Source of the DNA: Phycisphaerae bacterium | GTDB lineage: Bacteria > Planctomycetota > Phycisphaerae > UBA1845 | Length of the DNA: 64,000 nucleotides | NCBI GenBank assembly: GCA_029260235.1 | Contig: JAJDDP010000009.1 | Location: 1-64,000, forward strand | Direction of reading: 5' to 3' | Part shown: piece after piece, positions 45,416-54,061 of the stretch | How positions within the stretch are numbered: position 1 is the first letter of the stretch | Layout: each line of letters opens with the position of its first letter | The notes under the pieces: model-generated | Seen by the model: the letters and a program-made list of their open reading frames with translations, nothing else | The model's database searches: none | Told to the model about the DNA's origin: nothing | Made by a program: the position numbers and the translations under genes

Positions 45416-46267
45416 ATGCCCACATCATCCGAAGTCGTGACCACGATAGAGCCGCGCTGCCCAACGTGTGGATACTCCCTTCGGGGGTTGCCTGAGCTTC
45501 GCTGCCCCGAATGTGGCGCCCCCTTTGACCGGGAGTATGTCGAGAATGTTGAAGTACGCGCCCGCTTGCTTCCATGGGAGCGGTGCGAACTCGGCGGCCG
45601 AGTTAAGCGGGCCCTGCAGACAACCCTCAATGCGTTACTGCATCCAGGCCAGTTCTTTGAAGACTTAGGCCGGCGCAGAGTCTATCCGATCAAGAACGCC
45701 AGCGGTTTTGTTGGAGCATGCGTGCTTGTTGGAATCTGTCTGCACTTAGCGGGCCTTCTACTTCACTGTCTCATCTTCTGTGGCCGGATTGCTTGGGCGC
45801 GCGGCTCGCTGCAGGTGGCCATTGACTCTCTTCTTAGAACTGCCAGAGCAAGCGGTTGGCTGGAGTGGTTGCTGCCGTGCATGCTAATTTTGCCGATGCT
45901 GCTCTCTGTTCTGGTTATGGGGGGAGTGCTGTCACTCTCGTTTCGGCGCCGATGTTCATCTCTCCGGATGACAGATTTTGCGGCAGTGCTCAGCCCGGCT
46001 ATTGTTTTCGGGTTGTTCGTTTCCGTTTGCATCCGAATTCTATTTTCCGTTTGGTTATCATTCCTTGTTATGCGCTCACTGGAAATTATTCAGTGGAGTC
46101 AAGGGGTTTTCTTGACGTGGCTGGTTTGGCATCTGGCGCGCAAATCGCTGGGGCTCAGCATTGCAAGGTCTGCCGCAACGCTTGCCGCTTGCGGGGCCAT
46201 TCAATATGGCTGCGAATTATTGGTCAGCCTGTTCCTTGGAGAATTGCTGAGCCTCATGATTGTTTAA
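45416..46267 (+). CDS. zinc-ribbon Yip1-like membrane protein
   Basis: 283 residues. N-terminal zinc ribbon RCPTCGYSLRGL...RCPECGAPF (about 14-40), then a conserved segment (LNALLHPGQFFEDL) and five or so membrane helices, as in Yip1/YIF1-type proteins. GAGGGG precedes the ATG. One of five proteins here with this ribbon. Function unknown. Confidence 0.75.
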   Translation: MPTSSEVVTTIEPRCPTCGYSLRGLPELRCPECGAPFDREYVENVEVRARLLPWERCELGGRVKRALQTTLNALLHPGQFFEDLGRRRVYPIKNASGFVGACVLVGICLHLAGLLLHCLIFCGRIAWARGSLQVAIDSLLRTARASGWLEWLLPCMLILPMLLSVLVMGGVLSLSFRRRCSSLRMTDFAAVLSPAIVFGLFVSVCIRILFSVWLSFLVMRSLEIIQWSQGVFLTWLVWHLARKSLGLSIARSAATLAACGAIQYGCELLVSLFLGELLSLMIV

Positions 46268-46272
46268 CTGCG

Positions 46273-47775
46273 CTACCCTTCAACCTTGGTGCGTAGTGGC
46301 ACGTTGCTGAGGGTCTTGAACTGCGTCACCGCTTGTTTGGCGCCGGGTACCCAGTTGCCGCAGAAGCTTCGCAGTAGGATTCCCACGCGGTAGGCATGCC
46401 TCGACCAATCGAATTGGCCGCTGATCATCATGAAGAACGCTTTGGACACGATCCCGCCGCGCAGTAGCCACATGCGCTTGCGCTCGGAGATGCCTAGCTT
46501 GCGCAGGTCGATCCCCAGGTAGTCCTTGTTGCGGTCCCAGTTGTCCAGCACTTGCTCGGTGTTGTCGAGTTTGTTCTTCTTGACGATGTCGAAGAGCGGT
46601 GCTCCGGGCATCGGCGTAGCTATTGACCAGGTCATGTAGGCGATGCGGCGCAGCAGGAACTGCTTCCATACCCATTGAAGCGAGCGGAATACTTCGCGCG
46701 GCTTCTCCCACTGGAGTTTGCCGTCGTCTTCCCAAAGCTGGAAGGCCATCATGAAGAGCAGACAGCGGATGTTGTGCTTTTTGAGGAATTTGAGGCATCG
46801 TTCTGTTTGGGCGACGGTGATGTGCTTCTCGATGCCCTTGAGTACGCGATCATTGGCACTCTCGACGCCCAAGTGCACCAGCCACATGTTCATCCGGTTG
46901 AACAGGAAGGCTAACTCATCGTCGATCTTGTCAGCCCGCAGGTTGGACTGGAAGAACAAGTCCTTGTAGCCGAGGTCGCCAATCGCCCGGCAGACATCCT
47001 TAGCCCAGGGGAGGGTGACGTTGATCTCGTCGGATACGATCTTGATTTCCCGAACGCCGAGGCGGTAGAGCCAATCCACTTCGCGGGCGATGTTCTCGGG
47101 ACTCCGCATACGCACATAAGGTTTAGATGCCCGCGAGACCGGCAGCGAACAGAACGTACACTTGTACGGGCACCCACGAGAAATCACGATGCAGGATTGC
47201 TTGTGCGACTTGCAATAATGCTGCCCGACGAATTTCTTGAAATCGATGCGATCCCAGGCCAAGTAGGGCAGGCTGTCGAGATCTTCGATGGCTTTACGGG
47301 CGCCGGTCTCTTGAATCTTGCCGTCCACCCATTGGCTTAGACCGGGCATCTTGGTGAAATCGCGGTCACCCGCCTGCAACTTGTTGACCGCTTCTGCCAT
47401 GAAAGTTTCGCCCTCACCGACACAAACGATGTCAGCCTTGGTTTGCTCTAGGACATCCCTGGGCACCGAGGTCGGGTGCGGCCCGCCGGCGATGACTAAC
47501 AACTCGGGGAAGCGTTCCTTGACCATGTTGATGGTGTGGTAAGCCAATCGCTGGGTGAGGAAGGCAAAGCTGATGCCGTATATTTCCGGCTGGTGCTTCT
47601 CGATGGCAGCAATGTGGTCTTCGACGGTGTGGAACTGATCCAGAAAGACAATATCGTCGCCCTTTAGGGGCGTGTGCTTCTCAAGATAGGAGATCAGTTG
47701 GAGAATACCCAGGTTCGGATAAGCCTTGTCGTAATCGTCCGTCTGGGCGGGCGGATCTGCCAGCATGATCTTCAT
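46273..47775 (-). CDS. B12-binding-domain radical SAM protein
   Basis: 500 residues. N-terminal cobalamin-binding Rossmann domain (MKIMLADPPAQ, YGISFAF, VIAGGPHPTSVP, ADIVCVGEGE), radical SAM core with SRGCPYKCTFCSLP (CxxxCxxC) at about 197-204, and a helical C-terminus with basic and aromatic residues. These enzymes do methylation or ring chemistry on lipids and natural products; the substrate is unknown. Needs a [4Fe-4S] cluster, and has an IscR-type palindrome about 65 bp upstream, linking it to Fe-S supply. Confidence 0.88.
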   Translation of the reverse strand: MKIMLADPPAQTDDYDKAYPNLGILQLISYLEKHTPLKGDDIVFLDQFHTVEDHIAAIEKHQPEIYGISFAFLTQRLAYHTINMVKERFPELLVIAGGPHPTSVPRDVLEQTKADIVCVGEGETFMAEAVNKLQAGDRDFTKMPGLSQWVDGKIQETGARKAIEDLDSLPYLAWDRIDFKKFVGQHYCKSHKQSCIVISRGCPYKCTFCSLPVSRASKPYVRMRSPENIAREVDWLYRLGVREIKIVSDEINVTLPWAKDVCRAIGDLGYKDLFFQSNLRADKIDDELAFLFNRMNMWLVHLGVESANDRVLKGIEKHITVAQTERCLKFLKKHNIRCLLFMMAFQLWEDDGKLQWEKPREVFRSLQWVWKQFLLRRIAYMTWSIATPMPGAPLFDIVKKNKLDNTEQVLDNWDRNKDYLGIDLRKLGISERKRMWLLRGGIVSKAFFMMISGQFDWSRHAYRVGILLRSFCGNWVPGAKQAVTQFKTLSNVPLRTKVEG

Positions 47776-47838
47776 AGTTCACTCAGCCTCGATTTTGATT
47801 AGCTAAGATATTTCAATCTCAGCGCAACCTAGGTGGAA

Positions 47839-47860
47839 TTAGTACCATCTTGGTACACAT
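47839..47860 (-). promoter_or_regulatory. second IscR-type palindrome, upstream of the radical SAM gene
   Basis: TAGTACCATCTTGGTAC (core 47840-47856) matches the isc operator TAGTACCAACTTGGTGC at 15 of 17 positions, both halves. It lies 64 bp before the ATG of the radical SAM gene. A weak TTGCGC-16-TAGCTA pair lies just downstream on the minus strand. The remainder of the 343-bp gap (47776-48118) shows nothing else certain. Confidence 0.65.
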
Positions 47861-48118
47861 CGGATTCATCGGAGAATCGCGGGGGCAACTGAACTGTGGG
47901 ACACTTGAGGGCTGATTTTCTCGGCCCCTTAGGTCAACCTTCGATAACTGGCGCTCTCGGGCCAGATGCGAACCGTCTTGGCTGGATAAGCTGCGGTATC
48001 AGTATTAGAATGGATGTTCGGCCTGCACAACGGCCCAAGTGAGCACCTCAAAGCAGTGAAGCCTCTAGGCATCTTCTCGTGATCTGAAGGATGACGCCTT
48101 GGAAGACACACATTCGCC

Positions 48119-49924
48119 ATGATTTCGGTTCGCTGTGGCTGTGGAAAACGAATCGAAGTACCCAAGAAGCTAATCGGCAAGATGCTCTCCTGCCGAAGCT
48201 GCAAGGGATCTCTCCGGCTGGTGGCCAGCGATCCATCCGCCGCCGCCAGCCCGCCCGGCAACGCCTTGTTGGTGCTAGATGGGCCTCACCGCGTCGGTGA
48301 GCAACTTTTTCTGGTCGGTGACGAGCCTCTACAACTTGGAAAACTTCCGGGTAGCGAGGTCCTGCTCAAGGGGAACCGTGTATCGCGAAGCCACTGCCGC
48401 CTGGTGCCCGAACAAGGCGGATGGCGCATCGAGGACGAGACAAGCACCAATGGAACCTTTGTCAACGGGCAACGCGTAGCCAACCGCCGGCTGCGGCACG
48501 GCGATCGACTAGCGGTTGGGGATTTTAAGTTTCGATTCGTGAGCACCAGCGGTGAAGCATTACCCGCCAAACACAAGAAGAAACCAAGACCAGAAGCCCC
48601 CGCAACCCAACCGGCCAAAGAGGAAGAGATCTTTGCGGTAGCTATCCCGGTTGAAGACGATGAGCTTGATCCGGCTGGCTCGTTCGGCATTGCTGACGAC
48701 GAGTGGGATTCGTTGGCTAGTGCGGGTGAAATAGTAGAAACCGGATCAAGCACAGCCATCGCTGACGACGAGGCGAGCGGCTCTCACATGACAGCCACCG
48801 GCGGCGGGTTCGTCGAGCGGCATACAGGCCCTGGTCCAGAGTGCCCTTGCTGCGAACAAATGCTGGCAGCCAATGCCAAACTTTGCGTCCAGTGCGGCAT
48901 CAGTGTGAAGACTGGGCGGTCCATCCTTACATCGCACGGCAGCGACTTGGATCAAGTTTACATCAATGCCGAGAACATCATCCGGGTCATCAGCTGGGTT
49001 TTCTGGTTTGGGATCTACCCCTTCGCGTCTGAGGCTTTTGGGACAAAGAAGCCGCACGTCATCCGAGCGGTCGCGGTGTTGACCATCCTCACCAGTGTCT
49101 GGTTCTTGGCTTACGAATGGTCGGCGTCGCCGCGAATGCAAGAAATGAAAAACCTCATGCTCTGGGTCGGAGAAGAAATGCCCGACGCGGATGAAATCGC
49201 GGCGTTCTACTTCATGACTTCATACGGAGATTCCGACGCTTTCTTCGCTAACTTGGAGGAGCTTGACTGGGATAATCCAGAACTGGATGAGAACCAAGCT
49301 ATCCTTGCCGCCCACACCAGCCTCTCCCGCGAGCAACAATATCACGGGCAATACGGTTCGTCCCAGTTGATCACCCACGCATTCCTGCATGGAGACTTGC
49401 TGCACTTGGCTGGCAACCTACTCTTCCTTCTCGTGTTCGGATCTCGGGTTAACGCCATAATCGGGAACCTCTTCACCTTACTGGCCTACCCTATCCTGGC
49501 TGTCGGAGCAGCCGTTGTGTTCATGATCAGCGCATCAACCAGCTCGCCGACACCTATGCTGGGGGCTTCGGGAGCGATCATGGGCTTGGCGGGAATGTAT
49601 TTTGTCCTGGCACCAGTGCACCAAGTGCATGTCGCAGCCTGGACGCGGTGGGGCATAATCGCTTGGTTCCATCTGTCCCTCCGGCTGTGGTCGTTGCGTG
49701 GGTTCTGGGTGGTTCTTTTCTACATCGCTTTTGATGTGGCGTTCACCGCGATGGGCATCGAAGAAGGGACAGCCCACTGGGCGCACCTGGGTGGATTCCT
49801 GGTAGGAATGCTGCTGGCGCTGATCTTGTTGTTTAGCCGGCTAGTCAATTGCCGGGGGGCGGACTTGGTAACAGCCATTCTGGGCAAACCTGCCTGGGCA
49901 CTAGTGGGCAAGCCAAACCGCTAG
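48119..49924 (+). CDS. FHA domain-rhomboid intramembrane protease fusion
   Basis: 601 residues. Starts with a small Cys motif (VRCGCGKRI...LSCRSCKG), then an FHA domain (about 45-135: NRVSRSHCRLV, DETSTNGTFVNGQ), a Pro/Glu-rich acidic linker, a zinc-ribbon (CPCCEQMLAANAKLCVQCG) and a rhomboid domain: HGDLLHLAGNLLFL, catalytic Ser in GASGAIMGL, catalytic His in HWAHLGGFLVGM. The FHA part would bind phosphothreonine proteins in the cytoplasm, so phosphorylation could steer intramembrane cleavage. A partner kinase is not adjacent. No strong ribosome site. Confidence 0.9.
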   Translation: MISVRCGCGKRIEVPKKLIGKMLSCRSCKGSLRLVASDPSAAASPPGNALLVLDGPHRVGEQLFLVGDEPLQLGKLPGSEVLLKGNRVSRSHCRLVPEQGGWRIEDETSTNGTFVNGQRVANRRLRHGDRLAVGDFKFRFVSTSGEALPAKHKKKPRPEAPATQPAKEEEIFAVAIPVEDDELDPAGSFGIADDEWDSLASAGEIVETGSSTAIADDEASGSHMTATGGGFVERHTGPGPECPCCEQMLAANAKLCVQCGISVKTGRSILTSHGSDLDQVYINAENIIRVISWVFWFGIYPFASEAFGTKKPHVIRAVAVLTILTSVWFLAYEWSASPRMQEMKNLMLWVGEEMPDADEIAAFYFMTSYGDSDAFFANLEELDWDNPELDENQAILAAHTSLSREQQYHGQYGSSQLITHAFLHGDLLHLAGNLLFLLVFGSRVNAIIGNLFTLLAYPILAVGAAVVFMISASTSSPTPMLGASGAIMGLAGMYFVLAPVHQVHVAAWTRWGIIAWFHLSLRLWSLRGFWVVLFYIAFDVAFTAMGIEEGTAHWAHLGGFLVGMLLALILLFSRLVNCRGADLVTAILGKPAWALVGKPNR

Positions 49925-49943
49925 GACAATCTAAGAGCTTGCA

Positions 49944-50480
49944 TTACTCCGGCTCAGGATCAACCCCCAGACCATCTGCGATCCGGTTGATGTAGTTGAA
50001 GTACGCACAAACCTGAGCGGCATCGTGGATTGCCCGATCAGACCATCCTAGATCGCGCAAACTCTCGATGTCGGCTTCAACCATCGAAGCCGGTGCCCGG
50101 GTCAGCTTCTGGGCATACTCAAGCAATCCCATTGTCGCTGCATCCAGGTCTGCCTTCCGAAAGTCTCGCTTGACTGCCTCGACCAAACCTTCGTCCTCGA
50201 CCTCAGCCCGGAGGTCATTTGCATGGGCTTCCACTCAGTAGTGACACATATTGGTATTGGATACGGCCACCGCAATCATCTCTCGCTGAGCGCGCGATAG
50301 GGGCGATTCTCCAAACATGAGTTCGCGGTAGGTCCCCAGCCCTGATCGCAAGACCGGCGGATTGATGCTTTGAATCCGGAGGATGTTGAACACCTTGCCC
50401 GCTCGCTGGAGAGCAGACTTATAGATAGTCGCCAAAAGCCCGGTGGCGTCCTCAATACCGACCATCGTAATCCAGGCCAT
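49944..50480 (-). CDS. AhpD-like peroxidase-related protein, probable selenoprotein (CxxU)
   Basis: One frame of 178 residues with a single TGA at 50235-50237. Upstream: REMIAVAVSNTNMCHY; downstream: VEAHANDLRAE. In this carboxymuconolactone decarboxylase/AhpD family the same place reads CHYCVxAHG, so the TGA replaces the second redox Cys (C79-H-Y-U82). The ATG at 50480 has GGAG 7 nt upstream. Homology after the TGA continues to the stop (YAQKLTRAPASMVE, YFNYINRIADGLGV). A SECIS-like hairpin follows at the same distance as in the redoxin gene. Role: thiol/selenol peroxidase or reductase. Confidence 0.78.
50199..50216 (-). promoter_or_regulatory. candidate bacterial SECIS hairpin of the AhpD-like gene
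   Basis: On the minus strand, 18 nt after the TGA, GACCTC pairs perfectly with GAGGTC around the loop CGGGCT. The loop starts 25 nt after the TGA, exactly as in the redoxin gene, and its second base is G. This matches the bacterial SECIS description. Confidence 0.7.
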
Positions 50481-50563
50481 TCTTCTTCTCCGTGGGTGAC
50501 CCTGCTTCAATCGTTCTTGGATGCACAGTATACTCTCAACGCAGATAACAGGCAGGTGCAAGC

Positions 50564-51325
50564 ATGATCACATTTTCGTTGCAATCTGGGTCGAACGGAA
50601 ACTCCGTCTACGTCGAAGCAGGAGGCCAACGCCTGCTGTTCGATGCGGGGATCAGCGGGGCGTGTGCCAAGAATCGAATGGCTGACCACGGCAGAGACAT
50701 CTGCAATGTGGATGCCCTGATCATCTCGCATCACCATGCAGACCATGTTCGATGTGCGGGCATCTTCCAGCGAAAATTTGGCCTGCCCATCTACATGACC
50801 CGCACCACCCACAAGCATGCCTACCCGCCCCTGGGCGACCTAAGCGACGTTCGCTATTTTCGCTCGGGCTCTTCGCTTTCATTCGGGCCTGTGACCGTCC
50901 ACACGCTGCGTACACCGCACGATGCCGCCGATGCGGTAGCCTTCGTCGTCGAGTACGAACAGAAGCGTTTGGGGATCCTGACTGATCTGGGGCATCCGTT
51001 TGTGGGCCTAGCCAATCTGCTCGACGACCTCGACGCTGCCTACCTGGAGAGCAACTACGATCCGGGCATGCTCGAGACAGGCCCATACCCTCCCCACCTC
51101 CAAGCAAGAATCAGAGGCGTGGGAGGCCACCTCTCGAACGAAGAATCGGCTGAGCTGGTCTGTGGCTGTCGATCGGGACGGCTTAAGTGGGTAGCCCTTG
51201 CACATCTTAGCGAGTCAAACAATGACCCAGAACTCGCCCTAGAGGCTCACCGCCAACAAATGGGGGAGAGCTATCCGTACCATGTAGCTCCGCGTGACCA
51301 GGTTTCAAGCCTCATGCTCGTTTGA
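50564..51325 (+). CDS. YycJ/WalJ-like MBL-fold hydrolase
   Basis: 253 residues. Starts MITFSLQSGSNGNSVYVEAG, typical of the YycJ group, with the metal motif SHHHADHVRCAGIF (HxHxDH) and later GILTDLGH and LESNYDPGML. Members are 5'-to-3' DNA exonucleases or phosphodiesterase-like. It ends 21 bp into the 3' end of the next, convergent gene. Exact role unknown. Confidence 0.87.
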   Translation: MITFSLQSGSNGNSVYVEAGGQRLLFDAGISGACAKNRMADHGRDICNVDALIISHHHADHVRCAGIFQRKFGLPIYMTRTTHKHAYPPLGDLSDVRYFRSGSSLSFGPVTVHTLRTPHDAADAVAFVVEYEQKRLGILTDLGHPFVGLANLLDDLDAAYLESNYDPGMLETGPYPPHLQARIRGVGGHLSNEESAELVCGCRSGRLKWVALAHLSESNNDPELALEAHRQQMGESYPYHVAPRDQVSSLMLV

Positions 51326-51850
51326 GTGGGGAAGCTCTGCTAAACTCGTACCCAATCGCCAGGCACAGCCACACTCTGGACATACGGTTGCGCCATCTTC
51401 GGCGTCTATGGGTAATTCTCGAAGATTGTAACCACAGCCGGGGCAGTGGCGATATTGTAGCATCACCGCGGTGACACCCTTGATGTACTTGGCTCTTGCC
51501 GACCAGAAGACAATTAAGGGTCCGGCGATAATCACGATGAGTTGAATTGCGTTGATCGTCAGGCTGACCGGATCAAATCCCGTCCAGGTACTGAAGTAAT
51601 GAAAATAGAGGGCCGTTCCGCCGGCAACAAAGACAACCGTGAAGGCAGCGCTTAGCACTGAGATGAGCCTCTGCTGTCTGACACGAGGCACGAGCTGATC
51701 AGCCATCGACCGCAAGGTTTCGGCCGGAATGATCGACCATTGGTTCAGCAGGTACAGCTTGACCGGGTCAATTTGGTCAACCCTGCACCCGCGAGCATCC
51801 ACGATTTGCCCAATCCGTTTAGGCAGGGATGAATGGGATTCAGCCATCAT
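51305..51850 (-). CDS. membrane protein with C-terminal zinc ribbon
   Basis: 181 residues. Two membrane helices (about 75-95, 108-128) and a ribbon near the C-terminus (CPGCGYNLRELPID...VCPECGCAW). Its start overlaps the previous gene's stop by 4 bp (ATGA), so it is coupled to the 51847-52509 gene. Function unknown; the ribbon is the shared feature of this cluster. Confidence 0.7.
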   Translation of the reverse strand: MMAESHSSLPKRIGQIVDARGCRVDQIDPVKLYLLNQWSIIPAETLRSMADQLVPRVRQQRLISVLSAAFTVVFVAGGTALYFHYFSTWTGFDPVSLTINAIQLIVIIAGPLIVFWSARAKYIKGVTAVMLQYRHCPGCGYNLRELPIDAEDGATVCPECGCAWRLGTSLAELPHSNEHEA

Positions 51851-52509
51851 AGTCTCGGTGTCGAAGTGCCCTCGGAATTGGCACGAACGGGCGCAGAAGA
51901 TTCCTCGGTCGCGGCGGCTGCTTCCCGGCGCCGGTTGACCTCATTTACGAATCGCTCGACATCGGCACGGTGTGGAAACAGGTTGGCGAATCCTCCTAGA
52001 CAAACTTGTTTGTTCTTGCTTCGTAGAAACATGAGGGCGACCTGAGATTTACCTGTGGGACGATCCTTGACCGACGCAGAACCAATATCGCACCACGGAA
52101 TGAGATCACCCTTGAATCCAGGCAAGTGTACGATGAGACCGTCGGTCATGATGGCGATGTCGAGACCACGGCGGTATTGCCTCACAATGAACCAGGTACC
52201 AATCACAGCAATGATGCCCCAGGTCACACCGGCGATGGCGCCGAGCTTCTGCCATCCTGAAGCAGCACCCAGGTTGCCGAAGTGCTGAAGATTCTGCAGG
52301 CTCGTCCAGCCCCCGCCGAAAATCATGAGCCAGATGAGAAGCATCTGTTTCGGATTCGTGACGCGATATAGGGCACATCGCTCGTCGAATCGCACGCCAC
52401 ACTCTGGACAAAGGTGGTTGGCTGGGAGCCCCTTCAGGGAATACCCACAGCCCGCACATTTCTTGAAAACGGGCACAACGATTGGCTTGTCTGTGCTTGT
52501 GGAGGTCAC
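51847..52509 (-). CDS. membrane protein with N-terminal zinc ribbon
   Basis: 220 residues. Ribbon at the start (FKKCAGCGYSLKGL...LCPECGVRFD), then two helices (LLIWLMIFGGGW, LGAIAGVTWGIIAVIGTWFIV) and a soluble C-terminal part resembling a small PH-like domain (LIVHLPGFKGDLIPWCDIGSA). Coupled to the following gene. Upstream, 24 bp separate it from the third ribbon gene, so the three may be one transcript. Confidence 0.7.
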   Translation of the reverse strand: MTSTSTDKPIVVPVFKKCAGCGYSLKGLPANHLCPECGVRFDERCALYRVTNPKQMLLIWLMIFGGGWTSLQNLQHFGNLGAASGWQKLGAIAGVTWGIIAVIGTWFIVRQYRRGLDIAIMTDGLIVHLPGFKGDLIPWCDIGSASVKDRPTGKSQVALMFLRSKNKQVCLGGFANLFPHRADVERFVNEVNRRREAAAATEESSAPVRANSEGTSTPRL

Positions 52510-52533
52510 GTTATTTCACCAACGGGGAGGGCA

Positions 52534-53109
52534 TCAGTAGTTGCCTTGCGGTGTTGTCGAACTCGGCATGGATGTCGGCACCGCAGCCGCACCTCCCGCC
52601 GCTACTCTAGAAGCATTTCGATAGACCAACATTCCGGCTGCGACTCCCAAGGCGAGGATCACCACGACGAGCGGTGCGACCCAGCGGTACTTCCGTCTCG
52701 GTGGCGGTGCGCTGATTCGGGCGAGGATGCGCTCACGCTCGTCCGGATCGAATTCCAGGTTACATTCAGGGCAGCGCTTCTCTTGCAGCCCATGCAGGTC
52801 ATAGCCACACTGCTTACAGGTGAATGCCCGGCGGTCCAGTAGGGTGACTTTTTCGCAGAGATAGAGCAGCATGAAGAACGTGGCGAGCATCATGCTGTAA
52901 GTCCACACCCGGGCCATGAGGTGAAGCTTCAAGATTTCCATAGTAAAGAGGAGTAGTGCCAGCCAAATCCCGGCGGCGATCATGCGCCTGCCGAAGGATA
53001 TTCCCAGCACGGACCCACAGGTTTTGCAGCGAAACGACCCCCAAGCAGTAGTACGGATCGAACGCAGAAAGGAAACAGATTCGCGACAGTTAGGGCATTC
53101 AGGATACAT
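52534..53109 (-). CDS. zinc-ribbon membrane protein (double ribbon)
   Basis: About 191 residues from the ATG at 53109 (TTG at 53118 also possible). Two ribbons: MYPECPNCRES...FRCKTCGSVLG at the start and FTCKQCGYDLHGL...RCPECNLEFD in the middle; helices between and after them. Close relative of the divergent gene at 53483, which has the same order of elements. Function unknown. Confidence 0.7.
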   Translation of the reverse strand: MYPECPNCRESVSFLRSIRTTAWGSFRCKTCGSVLGISFGRRMIAAGIWLALLLFTMEILKLHLMARVWTYSMMLATFFMLLYLCEKVTLLDRRAFTCKQCGYDLHGLQEKRCPECNLEFDPDERERILARISAPPPRRKYRWVAPLVVVILALGVAAGMLVYRNASRVAAGGAAAVPTSMPSSTTPQGNY

Positions 53110-53482
53110 GATCAACAAATTCCAGGATCGTGATCCGTTCGTCCATCCCCTAGCGCCTTCCCTATGGGCAGGGCAAGAACCGCGGGAGCTACGATCCGGC
53201 GGCGGAGGCTAAACCTCTTATCGAATGATACCACACTCTAATGCGATCCACATGTATAAGAAGCGAGCTTGATCATAATCGACGTTTGGACTTGTTTGTC
53301 GTATTCTCTCTAGGGAGGAGAAGGGATGGTCACAACAAGCCATCACCGACAACTCCGCAGGCCAGCGCCTGCACGATTTGTGGTTTTGTGTCGTTGTTCA
53401 TTGCAACTGCACCGGAGACTGCTGAAAGCAACCAAGGCGTAGCCGGACATGTTGGCTGCGACCACCGACGGGAGTCAGCTGT
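53110..53482. other. 373-bp divergent intergenic region
   Basis: Lies between two divergent ribbon genes, so it should hold two promoters; no pair of good -35/-10 hexamers stands out. One perfect hairpin (GCAGGC-CAGC-GCCTGC, 53357-53372) is present. Confidence 0.5.
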
Positions 53483-54061
53483 ATGGTGAACGAGTGTCCA
53501 GTCTGCCGCCACGCGGTCAACGTCTTTCGAACGATGCTTCGCCGCTCTGCATGGACCTGTGCCACCTGCGGTTCGCTCATTGTGATGGATAAGGGCCGGC
53601 GTTACCTGGCTCTGATGCCCTGCACTGCGATCACGTTGCTCGGGGCGATCTATCTGACACGGTCAGGATGGGCAGGGGATTGGGTGGCAGCGCCGTTGTC
53701 GGTGGCAGCTTGGTTCTCCTTCATGCTCTTATTGGATCGCGCCAATGTGCTGGAACGCCGCGGTTTCCGTTGCAGGAAATGCGGCTACGATCTGCGGGGA
53801 CAAATTGACCCGCTTTGCCCAGAGTGCGGACGTCAATTCGATTCGAGTGAAACTGTTCAGATGGAGCTGCCGGATCCCACGCAGTTAGTTCAAGGCCAAG
53901 AACGCAGGCGAGGCTATCTCGGATTGGTCTTTGGCGCTGTAGTGTTGCTTGCACTTCTTGTGTTGATGATCAAGTCGATCACTGCTTATGGGAACGTGGC
54001 TCCGCGCGGTCCTACCACGCCACCAGCCACATCATCTTCTGCCGAAGGGAGTCAACCGTAG
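53483..54061 (+). CDS. zinc-ribbon membrane protein, paralog of the divergent neighbour
   Basis: 192 residues; ATG at 53483 with GGGAG 8 nt upstream. Starts MVNECPVCRHAVNVFRTMLRR, then WTCATCGS, two membrane helices, a second ribbon (FRCRKCGYDLRGQIDPLCPECGRQFD) and a last helix. Same arrangement as the 52534-53109 gene, suggesting an old duplication. Function unknown. Confidence 0.72.
   Translation: MVNECPVCRHAVNVFRTMLRRSAWTCATCGSLIVMDKGRRYLALMPCTAITLLGAIYLTRSGWAGDWVAAPLSVAAWFSFMLLLDRANVLERRGFRCRKCGYDLRGQIDPLCPECGRQFDSSETVQMELPDPTQLVQGQERRRGYLGLVFGAVVLLALLVLMIKSITAYGNVAPRGPTTPPATSSSAEGSQP

Noticed and set aside
50235..50237. Treating the AhpD-like gene as two separate small genes
   Set aside because: The second part would start with a non-family N-terminus and lose half of the CxxC motif; the two parts are in one frame with no gap.
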